NCBI GenBank assembly: GCA_937944855.1
Contig: CALFAY010000021.1
Location: 62,001 to 126,000, forward strand
DNA from: an uncultured Planctomycetota bacterium
GTDB taxonomy: Bacteria > Planctomycetota > Planctomycetia > Gemmatales > HRBIN36
Reading direction: 5' to 3'
Length of the DNA: 64,000 bases
Shown here: piece by piece, positions 1 to 10,143 of the stretch
How the letters are laid out: every line of letters begins with the position of its first letter
Position numbering within the stretch: position 1 is the first letter of the stretch
Translations under genes and position numbers: made by a program
The notes under the pieces: generated by a model
The model's input: only the letters and a program-made list of their open reading frames with translations
Databases searched by the model: none
Told to the model about the DNA's origin: nothing

Positions 1-179
1 GCCAACAGCAACCACTCCTGGAACTTCAAACGGCGGCGCGTCTGCTCGATGCTCTTGCGTAAAAACTCCATCGCAGCCCAGGGCACCCGGCGGAAGCGGC
101 TGCGGTAGAGAAAATGGAGGATGATCGGGATGGCGACGGCCAGCGAACCCAGAAGCATCAAAGGTGCCAGGAACGTCAT
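1..179 (-). CDS. BatA-like membrane protein, N-terminal fragment (cut by window edge)
   Basis: The gene starts at 179 and runs off the left edge, so only 59 codons are visible. The N-terminus is one hydrophobic helix (residues 3-25) followed by a basic stretch and then MEFLRKSIEQ. This is the layout of the aerotolerance-regulator N-terminal (BatA) domain, which anchors von Willebrand proteins in the inner membrane. It lies directly downstream of a DUF58 gene and a MoxR ATPase on the same strand, the usual order of this module, and the 770-aa protein at 19570-21882 has a related N-terminus. The C-terminal vWA part is out of view, so domain content beyond the anchor is inferred. Confidence 0.8.
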   Translation of the reverse strand, partial: MTFLAPLMLLGSLAVAIPIILHFLYRSRFRRVPWAAMEFLRKSIEQTRRRLKFQEWLLL

Positions 180-280
180 GTGAAGTTACTCTAGAAACCG
201 GGCAGCTTAGGATGCCCATTGGCCAGCTCGAAAAAGCCGTCCGCTCCCCTTAACCACCATGCTGCCCAAGTGGCCGAAAC

Positions 281-1171
281 TTACAGCCGTTTCACCCGCA
301 GCCGACGAGCCAAGTATTCTCCCAAGGCATCGCTGAGCGGTCGGCTGGTGTCCATCAGAACGTAGTCGCACTGGTCCGCCTCGCAGCCGGTCTGAAGTTC
401 CTTGAGGAAAGCTTGCAACGCCCGCAGGTAAGCCGGTCGAATCAACGGCGGTCGGGTCAGGTACTTGTCCAGATCTTCCAGGCCCTCGAATCGAACCATG
501 CCTTCGAACGGGAAATCCAGTTCGTCGTGGTGGAGGATGTGGAAGACCGTGACTTCGTGCCCCTGGAACCGCAGATGCCGCAGGCCGTGCAGCAGCGCCG
601 GCACATCGTCGAAGCAGTCGGAGATCAGGAACACCAACCCCCGGCGGCGGATTTTGTCGGCGACTTCGTGGAGCAACGGCCCGATGCTGGTTTTGTCCCG
701 CGGCACGGCGCCTTCCAAGGCCCGCAGCATGGCGGTAACGTGCCCCGGTTGGCTGCTCGGCGGCAGGATCGTTCGCCACTTGTCGTCGAAGATGGCGAGG
801 CTGGCACTGTCGCGCTGATGCACGATCAGGTAGCCGAGCACGGCAGCCAGGAGCTTGGCGTAGGCAAGTTTGTTGCTATCTCCCTCGCCGTACAGCATCG
901 AGCGGCTGGCATCGAGCAGAACGTGCCCGATGAAGTTGGTTTCCTGTTCGTACTGCTTGATCGTGTAGCGTTCCGAGCGGCCGTACACCTTCCAGTCGAT
1001 GTGGCGGATGTCGTCGCCGGGGACGTATTCGCGGTGCTGCACAAACTCGACCGAGAAGCCGCGATACGGGCTGCGGTGCTCTCCGACGCGCAGTCCTTCG
1101 ACGATGGTTCGGGCCTTGATGCCCAGCACTTCGGCTCGGGCCAGGAGATCGGATTCCAGCGAGGTCAGCAT
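281..1171 (-). CDS. DUF58 domain protein (MoxR-associated)
   Basis: A 296-aa protein from the ATG at 1171. The frame is open further upstream, but those residues look non-conserved and a purine-rich stretch precedes this ATG. The DUF58 signature is clear at residues 43-60 (REYVPGDDIRHIDW), followed by a vWA-like metal site DASRS at 87-91. DUF58 proteins work with MoxR ATPases, probably in assembly or activation of metal-binding complexes at the membrane; substrates are generally unknown. The gene follows a MoxR gene (stop at 1255) with an 83-base gap and precedes a BatA-like gene, so the three are probably co-transcribed. A start at 1258 overlapping moxR is possible but less likely. Confidence 0.88.
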   Translation of the reverse strand: MLTSLESDLLARAEVLGIKARTIVEGLRVGEHRSPYRGFSVEFVQHREYVPGDDIRHIDWKVYGRSERYTIKQYEQETNFIGHVLLDASRSMLYGEGDSNKLAYAKLLAAVLGYLIVHQRDSASLAIFDDKWRTILPPSSQPGHVTAMLRALEGAVPRDKTSIGPLLHEVADKIRRRGLVFLISDCFDDVPALLHGLRHLRFQGHEVTVFHILHHDELDFPFEGMVRFEGLEDLDKYLTRPPLIRPAYLRALQAFLKELQTGCEADQCDYVLMDTSRPLSDALGEYLARRLRVKRL

Positions 1172-1254
1172 GGTTCGGCCTGCTCTTCCGGTTGGCGAGC
1201 GGACAGCCGGAGCGGTCTGGTCAAGCTCCGCAGTACGCCCCGGCTGCCCGGCGT

Positions 1255-2259
<1,005 letters not shown>

Positions 2260-2442
2260 CAGAGGTCAGTCCTCCGGGGTGATTCGGGAAGCCAACTTTC
2301 CTAGCTTGGCAGAACGGCAGGAGAGTGTCAATCAGAAGGGCCAATCACCCGTTGCAGCCGATACCGAACTCAGCTGCCTGACGGCTCGCGCTGTGGTACA
2401 CTAGTCGCCGACCAGTTTGCAACATGCAAGGGGGGAGCGAAG

Positions 2443-3885
2443 ATGCCGGGTCGCCGCATGATTTCCTGGGTATTCGCGGGGGCGGTGTTGCTGGCGTTTG
2501 TTTGGAGTGAGCCGTCGGCGCATGGGGCGGAGAAAACTTTCCGGGCCGGGGCCTACACTCAGGACATCACGCCGGAAGTCTTGCCGGTCTCGGTGAACGG
2601 CGGGATGCAGGACCGCTTGGCTCACGGGGTCCATGACCGGCTGTACGCCCGCTGTCTGGTGCTGGACGACGGCATGACCCGCTTGGCGTTCGCCGTCTGC
2701 GACAGTTGCATGATTCCGCGGGAGATCATGGACGAAGCCAAGCGTCTGGCTTCGGAACGAACCGGCATTCCGACAACGCACATGCTCATCTCGGCCACGC
2801 ATACCCATACGGCACCGGCGGTGGCAGGAGTGTTCCAGAGCGACCCGAACCGGCAGTATGTCGAGGCCCTGCCCGGTCTGATCGCCAAAGGGATTGTGGA
2901 GGCCCATGCTCGCTTGCAGCCGGCCCGGATCGGCTGGGCCGTCGGCAAGGATCCGACGCAGGTCTTCAATCGCCGGTGGAAAATGGAGCCGGGCACGACT
3001 GCTCCCGATCCGTTCGGCCGCAACACTGACCGGGTCAAGATGAATCCCGGGTATCAGGCCAAAGGCCTGATCGAACCGGCGGGTCCGGTCGATCCCGACG
3101 TCTCCATCCTCGCCGTGCAGACGCGGGACGGCAAGCCGCTGGCCCTGCTGGCGAACTACTCGCTGCACTACGTCGGGGGCGTGTCGCCGTTATCCGCCGA
3201 TTACTTCGGGGCCTTCGCCGAACGCATCGCTCAGTTGCTGGAAACTCCGAAGGAGTTCGTGGGCATCATGTCCAATGGCACCAGCGGCGACGTCAACAAC
3301 ATCAACTTCGCGGGACCTCCGCCGGCTCGCCAAGCCGAGTACGAGCAGTGCAAAGTGGTAGCCAACAGCGTGGCCCAAGCGGCCCTGGAAGCCTATCGCC
3401 GCATCGACTTCAAGGAACATGTGACGCTGTCGGCGGCCGTGCGGGAGATCACCCTCGGCGTCCGACGCCCGACCGCCGAGGAAGTCGCCAAGGCCAAGGA
3501 GATTCTGGACAGCGCTAAAGGCCGCGTTCTCCAGACGCTTCCTGAGATCTACGCCCGGGAGACGGTGTTGCTGGCCGAGTATCCCCCGACGGTCCCGGTC
3601 CTGTTGCAGGCGATGCGGGTCGGGGATCTGGGCATCGTCGCCATCCCCTGCGAGGTCTTCGCCGAGATCGGGCTGGAGATCAAGAAGCGCAGTCCGCTCA
3701 AGCCCACGTTCACAATCTCGCTGGCTAACGGCTACAACGGTTATCTGCCGACCCCGGAACAGCATAAGCTCGGGGGGTATGAGACCTGGCGGGCTCGCTC
3801 CTCGTACCTCGAAGTGGACGCTTCACCGAAGATCACCGTGACGGTCCTGGAACTCCTGGGGCAGGTGGCTTCACGTTCCAACTAG
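2443..3885 (+). CDS. Neutral/alkaline ceramidase-like secreted hydrolase (N-terminal domain only)
   Basis: A 480-aa protein with a signal peptide (basic start, hydrophobic core 9-21, probable cleavage near AHG-A at 26-29). The mature N-terminus carries the ceramidase-family motif AGAYTQDITP (35-44), a metal-binding HTHT at 120-123 and a segment SNGTSGDVN near 280 that matches the catalytic-loop region of neutral ceramidases. Full-length ceramidases are usually well above 600 residues. This protein has only the catalytic domain, as in many uncharacterised planctomycete homologues, so the substrate may not be ceramide. Its stop shares a CTAG with the stop of the convergent MFS gene. Confidence 0.8.
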   Translation: MPGRRMISWVFAGAVLLAFVWSEPSAHGAEKTFRAGAYTQDITPEVLPVSVNGGMQDRLAHGVHDRLYARCLVLDDGMTRLAFAVCDSCMIPREIMDEAKRLASERTGIPTTHMLISATHTHTAPAVAGVFQSDPNRQYVEALPGLIAKGIVEAHARLQPARIGWAVGKDPTQVFNRRWKMEPGTTAPDPFGRNTDRVKMNPGYQAKGLIEPAGPVDPDVSILAVQTRDGKPLALLANYSLHYVGGVSPLSADYFGAFAERIAQLLETPKEFVGIMSNGTSGDVNNINFAGPPPARQAEYEQCKVVANSVAQAALEAYRRIDFKEHVTLSAAVREITLGVRRPTAEEVAKAKEILDSAKGRVLQTLPEIYARETVLLAEYPPTVPVLLQAMRVGDLGIVAIPCEVFAEIGLEIKKRSPLKPTFTISLANGYNGYLPTPEQHKLGGYETWRARSSYLEVDASPKITVTVLELLGQVASRSN

Positions 3886-5204
3886 CCCTCAGCCTTTCTC
3901 GGGAGGATGGTGGAGCGGGCATCGACGCCGAGAGCGGCCAGGCCAGCCAGGAAAAAGCCTGCCGCGCAGGTCCAAAAGGCCTCCTGCCAACCGAGACCGC
4001 TGATGACGGCATTGAGGACCAGGGGCGAGACAGCAGCCCCCAGATTGCCCCACATATTGCCCCAGCCGAGCACCGCCCCGACGTACTGGCCGCCGACGTC
4101 CTGCTTGAAGGCCCACACGGCCGGAACCCCAAGGTCGGTCGCCACCGCGACCAGGCAGAGCATGACCGTTGCCGTGATCGCGTCGGGCATCCAGGGGCAG
4201 GCCAGAAAGGCGAAAGCCCCGAGAAAACGTGTCAGCGACATGGGCAGTCTGCGGCCCCAGCGCAGGCCGAGGCGGCTCGTCAGCCAGTCCGTCAGCAGCC
4301 CGCCGCCGAACATCCCCAACATGCCCCACAAGAGCGGCTGACTGCTCAGCCACCCCCGCTCGACCAACTCGGAGCCGTGGACTTCCTCCAGAAATCGCGG
4401 CATCCAGGTGATGAGGAAGACCCAGGCGAAGTTGGTTCCGAACTGCGAAACCGCGCTGCACCACAGGCTGCGATTGGAAATGATGGCCAGGAGCAAGCGG
4501 CCCGGCGGCGTTCGAGGAGCGGAGCTGGGGCGGTCTCCCTGGATCAGTTTCAATTCGGCGTCGTTGACTCCCGGGTGCTTGCGGGGTTCGTCGCGCACCA
4601 CCCGCCAGAACAGCCAGGCTACGCCGATCCCCAACAGGCCGTAGGTCATGAGAGCCGGCCTCCAGCCTCGCTGTTGTTCGGGATCGAAGGCCACCATCAG
4701 GTACGCCGTCAGCAGTGGGGCCAGCACGCCCCCGATGCGTCCGCCGTTGGCCACCAGCGACGAGGCAAAAGCCCGGCTGCCCAGCGGAACCCATTTGCTC
4801 AGCAGATTGCCGCTGGTCGGATAGGCCCCGGCCTGGGCAAGTCCGCAGCCGAGACGGTAAAGGATCAATAAGGCGAACGAGCTGGTCAGCCCCATCAGGC
4901 CGGTGAACAAGGACCAGAAAAAGATGTAGAGCGAGAGCATCAGACGTGCGCCGAAACGGTCGGCCAACCAGCCTGCCGGCACCTGAGCCAGAGCGTAAGA
5001 CCAGAAAAAGGCGCTGAGAAGCCAGCTGGCCTGCACGTCGGTCAACGGCAGGTCGTCCTGCATGGCCCGGAGCGTGATCGCCAGGCAGATGCGGTCCAGA
5101 TACAGGAACAGCGACATGAGCGTGGCCAGACCCACGACCGCATGACGCACCCTTGTCGGTATCGATGCAGCGTCTTCCAGAAGTTCCCGCCGGTCGCTGA
5201 CCAT
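3882..5204 (-). CDS. MFS transporter, anion:cation symporter-like
   Basis: A polytopic protein of about 440 aa from the ATG at 5204. An upstream in-frame start at 5297 would add a basic 31-residue tail with no membrane features, so I prefer the internal start. It has roughly twelve hydrophobic segments and the MFS loop 2-3 motif GWLADRFGAR. The pattern resembles the ACS family (sugar-acid and phthalate permeases), proton-coupled importers of organic anions. It is divergent from the glycosyltransferase at 5383 and convergent with the ceramidase-like gene. The substrate cannot be deduced. Confidence 0.85.
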   Translation of the reverse strand: MVSDRRELLEDAASIPTRVRHAVVGLATLMSLFLYLDRICLAITLRAMQDDLPLTDVQASWLLSAFFWSYALAQVPAGWLADRFGARLMLSLYIFFWSLFTGLMGLTSSFALLILYRLGCGLAQAGAYPTSGNLLSKWVPLGSRAFASSLVANGGRIGGVLAPLLTAYLMVAFDPEQQRGWRPALMTYGLLGIGVAWLFWRVVRDEPRKHPGVNDAELKLIQGDRPSSAPRTPPGRLLLAIISNRSLWCSAVSQFGTNFAWVFLITWMPRFLEEVHGSELVERGWLSSQPLLWGMLGMFGGGLLTDWLTSRLGLRWGRRLPMSLTRFLGAFAFLACPWMPDAITATVMLCLVAVATDLGVPAVWAFKQDVGGQYVGAVLGWGNMWGNLGAAVSPLVLNAVISGLGWQEAFWTCAAGFFLAGLAALGVDARSTILPRKAEG

Positions 5205-5322
5205 GCGGCCATGATAAGCCTTGCTTGTTGAATCGGCCTCGTCCTTCTTGAGCAGTTTGACACGGGCGCTCACCTTGGCGCCAGCTCGTGCCGACAAAGA
5301 GTGGGGAGGCTCTCCCTGTCGG

Positions 5323-5352
5323 TTGAAATGCTTAAACGTCGTGTCCTAGAAT
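5323..5352 (+). promoter_or_regulatory. Sigma-70-type promoter for the glycosyltransferase gene
   Basis: TTGAAA at 5323-5328 and TAGAAT at 5347-5352 are separated by 18 bases and lie 30 bases before the ATG at 5383. The spacing and both hexamers are close to the sigma-70 consensus. Prediction from sequence only. Confidence 0.55.
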
Positions 5353-5382
5353 GGAGCAGAGCGGAGACGGAGGAGGACGGTC

Positions 5383-6108
5383 ATGAAGCTGCTGACGGCG
5401 ATTCCGGTGTACAACGAGGAACGCAATCTCGAAGCAGCCTTGGCCGAGGTGCGTCGCCACGTTTCCGATATTCTCGTGGTCAACGATGGATCCACCGACC
5501 GCACCCCGTACATTCTGCACAGACAAAAGGACCTGCACGTCATCACTCACCGCCACAATCGCGGCTACGGCGGAGCGATCATCTCGGCGATGGCCTACGC
5601 CATAGCCCACGGCTACGACGTGCTGGTGACGACCGATTGCGATGGGCAGCACGAACCGGCCCGCATTCCCGTCCTGTTGGAAGCGCTTGGCGAAGACGTG
5701 GACATCGCTTCTGGCAGCCGGTATCTGCGGAGTTTTCGCAACAACACGCCTCCGCCGGAAGACCGTCAGCGGATCAACTTCACCATCACCCGGGAACTGA
5801 ATAAACGCTTCGGCCTTCATCTGACCGACGCTTTCTGCGGTTTCAAGGCGTATCGCGTTCCCGCCCTGCGGCGGCTGCATCTGACCGAAACCGGCTGGGG
5901 GATGCCGCTGCAACTATGGGTCCAGGCCGCCTATCTGGGTTTGCGGATCGTCGAAGTGGCTGTACCGCTCCTCTACCTTGACCCCCGCCGGGCCTTCGGC
6001 GGCGTGCTCAACGATCCCGAGCAGCGTTTGGCTTACTACCGCGAGGTCATCAACCGCGAAGCCTTGCGGTGCTCGCTGCTTGAATGCAGTCACGGAGGCT
6101 GCCTTTGA
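5383..6108 (+). CDS. Family 2 glycosyltransferase (polyprenyl-phosphate glycosyltransferase-like)
   Basis: A 241-aa GT-A fold enzyme. It starts with the GT2 signature IPVYNEERNLE (7-17), then NDGSTDRT (34-41) and a metal-binding DCDGQ (85-89), the pattern of dolichyl/undecaprenyl-phosphate mannose or glucose synthases. No C-terminal membrane segments are seen, so it is probably peripheral. It should transfer a sugar from an NDP-sugar to a lipid phosphate or glycan acceptor. The next gene starts inside its stop codon (TGATG at 6106-6110), so the two are translationally coupled. Donor and acceptor are unknown. Confidence 0.88.
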   Translation: MKLLTAIPVYNEERNLEAALAEVRRHVSDILVVNDGSTDRTPYILHRQKDLHVITHRHNRGYGGAIISAMAYAIAHGYDVLVTTDCDGQHEPARIPVLLEALGEDVDIASGSRYLRSFRNNTPPPEDRQRINFTITRELNKRFGLHLTDAFCGFKAYRVPALRRLHLTETGWGMPLQLWVQAAYLGLRIVEVAVPLLYLDPRRAFGGVLNDPEQRLAYYREVINREALRCSLLECSHGGCL

Positions 6109-7688
6109 TGGCTCTTTCAGGATTGCACGCGCCGCAGCAGCACGGTGCGATCCTGTGCGACCCGCCCTTGGCCGAAGCCGACCGAATCCTGGCTGAGAAC
6201 CTGCAACTTTTCCAATCACCTCCCTGCCGCATCCTGGACCAGCCGCTCTCTGTTTTCCGCCAGCAGATCCGGGAGGAATCGTTGGCCGCGGCCCGGGAGT
6301 ATTGCCAGGCCCACGATCTCCTGGCGCCTCCGTCCCACTCAGGTCCGCTGGTGATGACCGGCCACCAGCCCGAGCTTTTCCATCCGGGAGTCTGGCTTAA
6401 GAACTTCGCCGTGTCCCGATTGGCCGGTCGTCTGGGCGGGGTCGGATGCAATCTGATCGTGGACAATGACGTCGTGAACGCTCCGGCGTTGAAGGTTCCT
6501 CTTCGTCAATCGGGTCGGCCCGTCGCTATTCCCGTGCCTCTGGATCGGCCTCGTCCGGCGGTGCCGTGGGAAGAGTGGCACGTCGAGGACGAACGTCGCT
6601 TTGCCCAGGTGCCGCAGGTGGTCGCCGATGTGACAGACAAATGGCCTTTTGACCCCCTGCTGCCGGGCTTCTGGCCGCTTCTGGGTACCGGGTCGCGGTT
6701 GGGCGACCGTCTGGCCGTCGCACGCCATCGGGTCGAAGAGCGATGGGGTTGTCGTAATCTCGAACTCCCCTTGGGCCGACTGTGCGACAGTCTCGGCTTT
6801 CGCTCTTTCTTCCTCCATGTCGTTCTCGATCTGCCACGCTTCTGGCAGGCCTACAACGACGCCCTGGCGGAGTACCGCGAACGTCGGCGGCTGAAATCGG
6901 TTCGGCATCCGATTCCCGATCTGGATCGGCAAGGCGATTGGTGGGAAGCTCCGTTCTGGATCTGGTCAGCCGATCAACCGCAGCGACAGCGCTTGTACGT
7001 CCAACGGCAGGGTGACACCCTGCAACTCGGAACCGGAACGCAGACCTGTGCGACTTTGCCCATGCCGAAGAAATCCTCGACATGGGGTGACTTGGCGGCG
7101 CACGCTCTGGACACGCGGGGCTGGAAGGTCCGGACCAGAGCCTTGACGACGACGCTGTTTGTCCGGCTCTGTCTGGCCGATTTGTTCGTGCATGGAATTG
7201 GCGGGGCGATCTACGACGAGATCACCGACGGCATCATCCTACGTTTCTTCGGCATTAAGCCGCCGGCGTTTGTGACCATCACAGGCACGTTGCGTCTGCC
7301 TTTTGCTGCCTGTCGCAACGGCGGGCTTCCGAGCGAATCTACAAACCGACTTCGCCGGGAACTTCGCGATCTCCGTTACAAGCCGGAGCGGTGGCTGAAC
7401 GACGATCCGCGTCCGGAGGTGCGGCAACTGATCGAGGCCAAGCAGCGCTGGATCACCGAGCGGCCGGTCGAGGCCGAGCGGAAGCGGCTTCGCTGGCGGA
7501 AACTGATGGAAATCACGGAGTCGCTAAGCGGCTACGTCGCAGAACGCCGCCGCATGGTGGAACAGGAGTTAGCCAAAGTTCTCGAAGCGGAGGAGGAATT
7601 CGCCGTGCTGTGCAATCGGGAGTATGCTTTCTGCCTGCATCCCGAAGCGGAATTGCGGGAATGGCTCGAGTCACTCTCCGACCGCTGA
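6108..7688 (+). CDS. Uncharacterised protein, weakly BshC-like
   Basis: A 526-aa protein. I place the start at the ATG at 6108 because it overlaps the upstream stop and has GGAGG about 9 bases before it. I do not firmly recognise it. The segment VMTGHQPELFHPG near residues 82-94 resembles the TGQQ-type motif of bacillithiol synthase BshC, and the C-terminus (about 450-520) is charged and helical like the BshC coiled coil. The rest is not clearly alignable by eye. No signal peptide or membrane segment is seen, so it is probably cytoplasmic. Translational coupling to a glycosyltransferase hints at a shared pathway; a thiol-ligase role would be speculation. Confidence 0.6.
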   Translation: MALSGLHAPQQHGAILCDPPLAEADRILAENLQLFQSPPCRILDQPLSVFRQQIREESLAAAREYCQAHDLLAPPSHSGPLVMTGHQPELFHPGVWLKNFAVSRLAGRLGGVGCNLIVDNDVVNAPALKVPLRQSGRPVAIPVPLDRPRPAVPWEEWHVEDERRFAQVPQVVADVTDKWPFDPLLPGFWPLLGTGSRLGDRLAVARHRVEERWGCRNLELPLGRLCDSLGFRSFFLHVVLDLPRFWQAYNDALAEYRERRRLKSVRHPIPDLDRQGDWWEAPFWIWSADQPQRQRLYVQRQGDTLQLGTGTQTCATLPMPKKSSTWGDLAAHALDTRGWKVRTRALTTTLFVRLCLADLFVHGIGGAIYDEITDGIILRFFGIKPPAFVTITGTLRLPFAACRNGGLPSESTNRLRRELRDLRYKPERWLNDDPRPEVRQLIEAKQRWITERPVEAERKRLRWRKLMEITESLSGYVAERRRMVEQELAKVLEAEEEFAVLCNREYAFCLHPEAELREWLESLSDR

Positions 7689-7846
7689 CGCTGAACGGTG
7701 GCCCAGTCGTTGTGTCGGCGGACGCAAATCCGAGGAATCAATTGACAGAGCCGGTTCGACGAGCGCCTCTTCTCGATGTTCCGACCCCGCTTTTGTGAGT
7801 TAGGAAGAGATTGCTTCTCAGGAAAGCCAATAGTTCGCTGGAGCGC

Positions 7847-8053
7847 TCATCCCTCGGTCCGGCCCCGAACCTGGGGGACGTACACCTGATGCCCGGTAGC
7901 ATCCAAGCATGGGCGGTAGCCGTTCCCGTCGCCGCCGCTGGCCATGTCCCGAGTGCTTGGCCGGTGGCCTGCCAACGCCCCGTATATCTCGCTGGCCTTC
8001 AACCCCGCCTTACGTCCATGACTGATGAGGGTTCGGTAGTCTGAGCATCTCAT
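7847..8053 (-). CDS. Small uncharacterised protein (68 aa)
   Basis: The ORF from the ATG at 8053 is preceded by a strong ribosome binding site (GGGGGAGGAAACC just before the ATG). The 68-aa product begins MRCSDYRTLISHGRKAGL and ends with a Gly/Asp/Asn-rich segment including DGNGYRPCLD. The composition looks like a genuine small cytoplasmic protein, and it reminds me of short planctomycete proteins with a DYRTLI..GRKAGL start, but I cannot verify homology. It stands alone, with gaps on both sides. Function unknown. Confidence 0.5.
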   Translation of the reverse strand: MRCSDYRTLISHGRKAGLKASEIYGALAGHRPSTRDMASGGDGNGYRPCLDATGHQVYVPQVRGRTEG

Positions 8054-8401
8054 GGTTTCCTCCCCCGGACGGGCCGGCATGGTGCTGGGCTGCTTGAGTC
8101 ATCATCGGCTCGCTCAGCCGCCAGGGTTCAGGTCAGTTTGCTACGGCAACTATTGTGCAAAGGCAATGCCAAATGCCTCGATCTTTTCGATGCGGTTTTT
8201 TGCATTTGCCTAAGCCTGATCTATTTCCATTCTTAGGTCGTGAGTTCAGGCCGGTCAAATGTTCGTCTCAGGGCGTGATTTCGTTGATGGCCAAAATCTG
8301 CGGCTTGTTCGAATACGACGTGGTGTTCAATTTTGCGCGATCCCGAGGGCTGGTTGCATCGAAATGGAAACACTGACATCAAGAAGTGTTAATTGCAATG
8401 T
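8054..8401. other. Intergenic stretch, no gene recognised
   Basis: About 350 bases, richer in A+T than the surroundings, between the 68-aa gene and the end of pyrF. Short frames are open here but lack a plausible start signal or coding-like composition. A loose inverted pair CAAATGC (8170-8176) / GCATTTG (8202-8208) is visible. It probably contains the promoter of the 68-aa gene. Confidence 0.4.
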
Positions 8402-9283
8402 TCACCTCTCGGCTGTGACTGGACGCAACGCCTCCGCGGCCTGGCGGGCGGCCTTCTCCACCTCTTTTTCCCAGTCCAGGACTGATGGATCAAATGGAAA
8501 CAGGACGCCGCGGGAACTGTTGACGATCGCTCCCAGGCCGTCGGAACGGAAAGCCCCGGCGACGTCGGCGGCGGTTCCGCCCTGCGCTCCGTAGCCGGGA
8601 ACCAGAATCCAAGCGGAGGACAGGACTTGGCGAAGTTCCGTCAACTCCTTCGGATGAGTACATCCGACCACCGCTCCGACATCACCCAGACCACATCGCC
8701 CCAGATGCTCGGCCGACCACGATTCGACCGCCCGAGCCACGCGCACATGAAGCGGCTCGCCCTCGCAGAGCAAATCCTGAAACTGTCCCGCTCCCGGATT
8801 GCTGGTCCGAACCAGGACGAAAAGCCCTCGGCCCGCGGGGCGAGCCTTTTGAAGCAACGGCTCGATCGAATCCCGGCCGAGATAGGGATTCAGCGTGACG
8901 GCATCGGCCTGGAGCCAGTCGAAGACCGCTTCGGCATAGGCTTCGGCGGTGGAGGCGATGTCGTTGCGCTTCGCGTCGAGGATGACCAGCAGGCCGAGCC
9001 GGCGTGCCCGCTCCACCACCTGAAACAAGGCGGCCAGGCCGTCCGTTCCCAAAGCCTCGAAGAATGCCGATTGCGGTTTGACGACACCGACCAGCGGGCC
9101 GACGACATCGAGCACCCGAGCGCAGAACTCCTCGTAAGCCCTGGCCCGACCCATTCGGGTATCACCGTGCCGCCGGCGGATGCGTTCGGGAAGCCGATCC
9201 CAGCGTGGATCAAGCCCGACGCACAAGGCCGTGTCGCGAGCTGAGACGGCGGCGGCTAGCCGGTCCGCGAAGTGGTCAGTCAT
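8402..9283 (-). CDS. pyrF: Orotidine 5'-phosphate decarboxylase, type 2
   Basis: Last step of de novo UMP synthesis: OMP to UMP plus CO2, cytoplasmic. The true start is the ATG at 9283, giving 293 aa with an N-terminus (residues 2-25) typical of the type 2 subfamily including CVGLDPR. The catalytic Lys/Asp motif is DAKRND at 103-108, and a phosphate-binding segment VPGYGAQGG lies near 245. The reading frame stays open upstream for over 100 codons, but that part is antisense-like and overlaps the HAD gene. Only 17 bases separate it from the upstream HAD phosphatase on the same strand, so they are probably one operon. Confidence 0.93.
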   Translation of the reverse strand: MTDHFADRLAAAVSARDTALCVGLDPRWDRLPERIRRRHGDTRMGRARAYEEFCARVLDVVGPLVGVVKPQSAFFEALGTDGLAALFQVVERARRLGLLVILDAKRNDIASTAEAYAEAVFDWLQADAVTLNPYLGRDSIEPLLQKARPAGRGLFVLVRTSNPGAGQFQDLLCEGEPLHVRVARAVESWSAEHLGRCGLGDVGAVVGCTHPKELTELRQVLSSAWILVPGYGAQGGTAADVAGAFRSDGLGAIVNSSRGVLFPFDPSVLDWEKEVEKAARQAAEALRPVTAER

Positions 9284-9300
9284 GGCGTCACTCTCCCACG

Positions 9301-10038
9301 TCAATCGCTCAGGTTGCAAACGAGTTGGTGAAGCTCGGCTACGGTATGGCATACCCAGGTGGGACCGGCGGCAACGGTCGCCTCCGGTCGAAAAGCTCCC
9401 CACAACGCCGCCACCGTGGGCGCATTTGCGGCTTGACCGGCATGGATGTCCCCCGGACTGTCGCTGATGAATAGCACTTGCTCCACTGGTACAGCGAACT
9501 GGCGTGCCAGCTGAATCAGGCCTTCGGGTTCCGGCTTGGGGCGGGCGACTTGATCTCCGCCCACCAGCGCTTGCACCAGCGGTTCCAGACCGACGTGCCG
9601 CAGGGCGAAGCGGGCAGAACGCTGGCTCTTGCCCGTGAACACGCCGACCGGCCAACGACGGCTGCGAATCGTCTCCAGCACCTCGACGATGCCCGGAAAC
9701 AGCCGGACGGCATCATGACGCCCTTCGTAATGCTCGTGGTAGCGGCGTTCCGCTTCGTCGAGGAACCGTTCGGCTCCGGGCCGACCGATTTGCGGATTCT
9801 GCAATAGCATCAGCAGGTTCACCCGCTCCGGGGGGCCGAAGGTGGCGATGATCTCGGCATCGGTCGGCTCCCGCTGCACGAACGGAGCCAAAGCGTAGCG
9901 GAACGAGCGGCACAGGTGGGGAAAGGTATCGGCCAAGGTGCCGTCGAAGTCGAAAACCACGGCCCGAATCACGCGATTCACCAAAAAACCTCCTGACGGT
10001 TCTGATGTCTCCGGTGCCGTTCGGCCATAGTCGTTCAT
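9301..10038 (-). CDS. HAD-superfamily hydrolase, phosphoglycolate phosphatase-like
   Basis: A 245-aa protein starting at the ATG at 10038, which has a good ribosome site (GGGAGG) seven bases upstream. HAD motif I is DFDGTLAD (30-37), motif II lies in VFTGKS, and motif IV includes SDSPGDIHAG with the metal-binding acids. A cap domain sits between motifs I and II. This is the Gph/PgmB-like layout, dephosphorylating a small phosphorylated metabolite such as 2-phosphoglycolate. It is upstream of pyrF in the same direction. The exact substrate is not determinable. Confidence 0.85.
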   Translation of the reverse strand: MNDYGRTAPETSEPSGGFLVNRVIRAVVFDFDGTLADTFPHLCRSFRYALAPFVQREPTDAEIIATFGPPERVNLLMLLQNPQIGRPGAERFLDEAERRYHEHYEGRHDAVRLFPGIVEVLETIRSRRWPVGVFTGKSQRSARFALRHVGLEPLVQALVGGDQVARPKPEPEGLIQLARQFAVPVEQVLFISDSPGDIHAGQAANAPTVAALWGAFRPEATVAAGPTWVCHTVAELHQLVCNLSD

Positions 10039-10143
10039 CTTGCCTCCCTTGCCCGATCTCGGCACCCTGCTACCAAGGACCAAGAACCAAGGACAAAGTA
10101 CAAACGCCCCTCGGCAACGGACAAAAACGCCGAACGGCAAAGC

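Noticed and set aside
9284-9655. N-terminal extension of pyrF
   Set aside because: The extra residues are low-complexity and overlap the HAD gene; the conserved protein starts at 9283.
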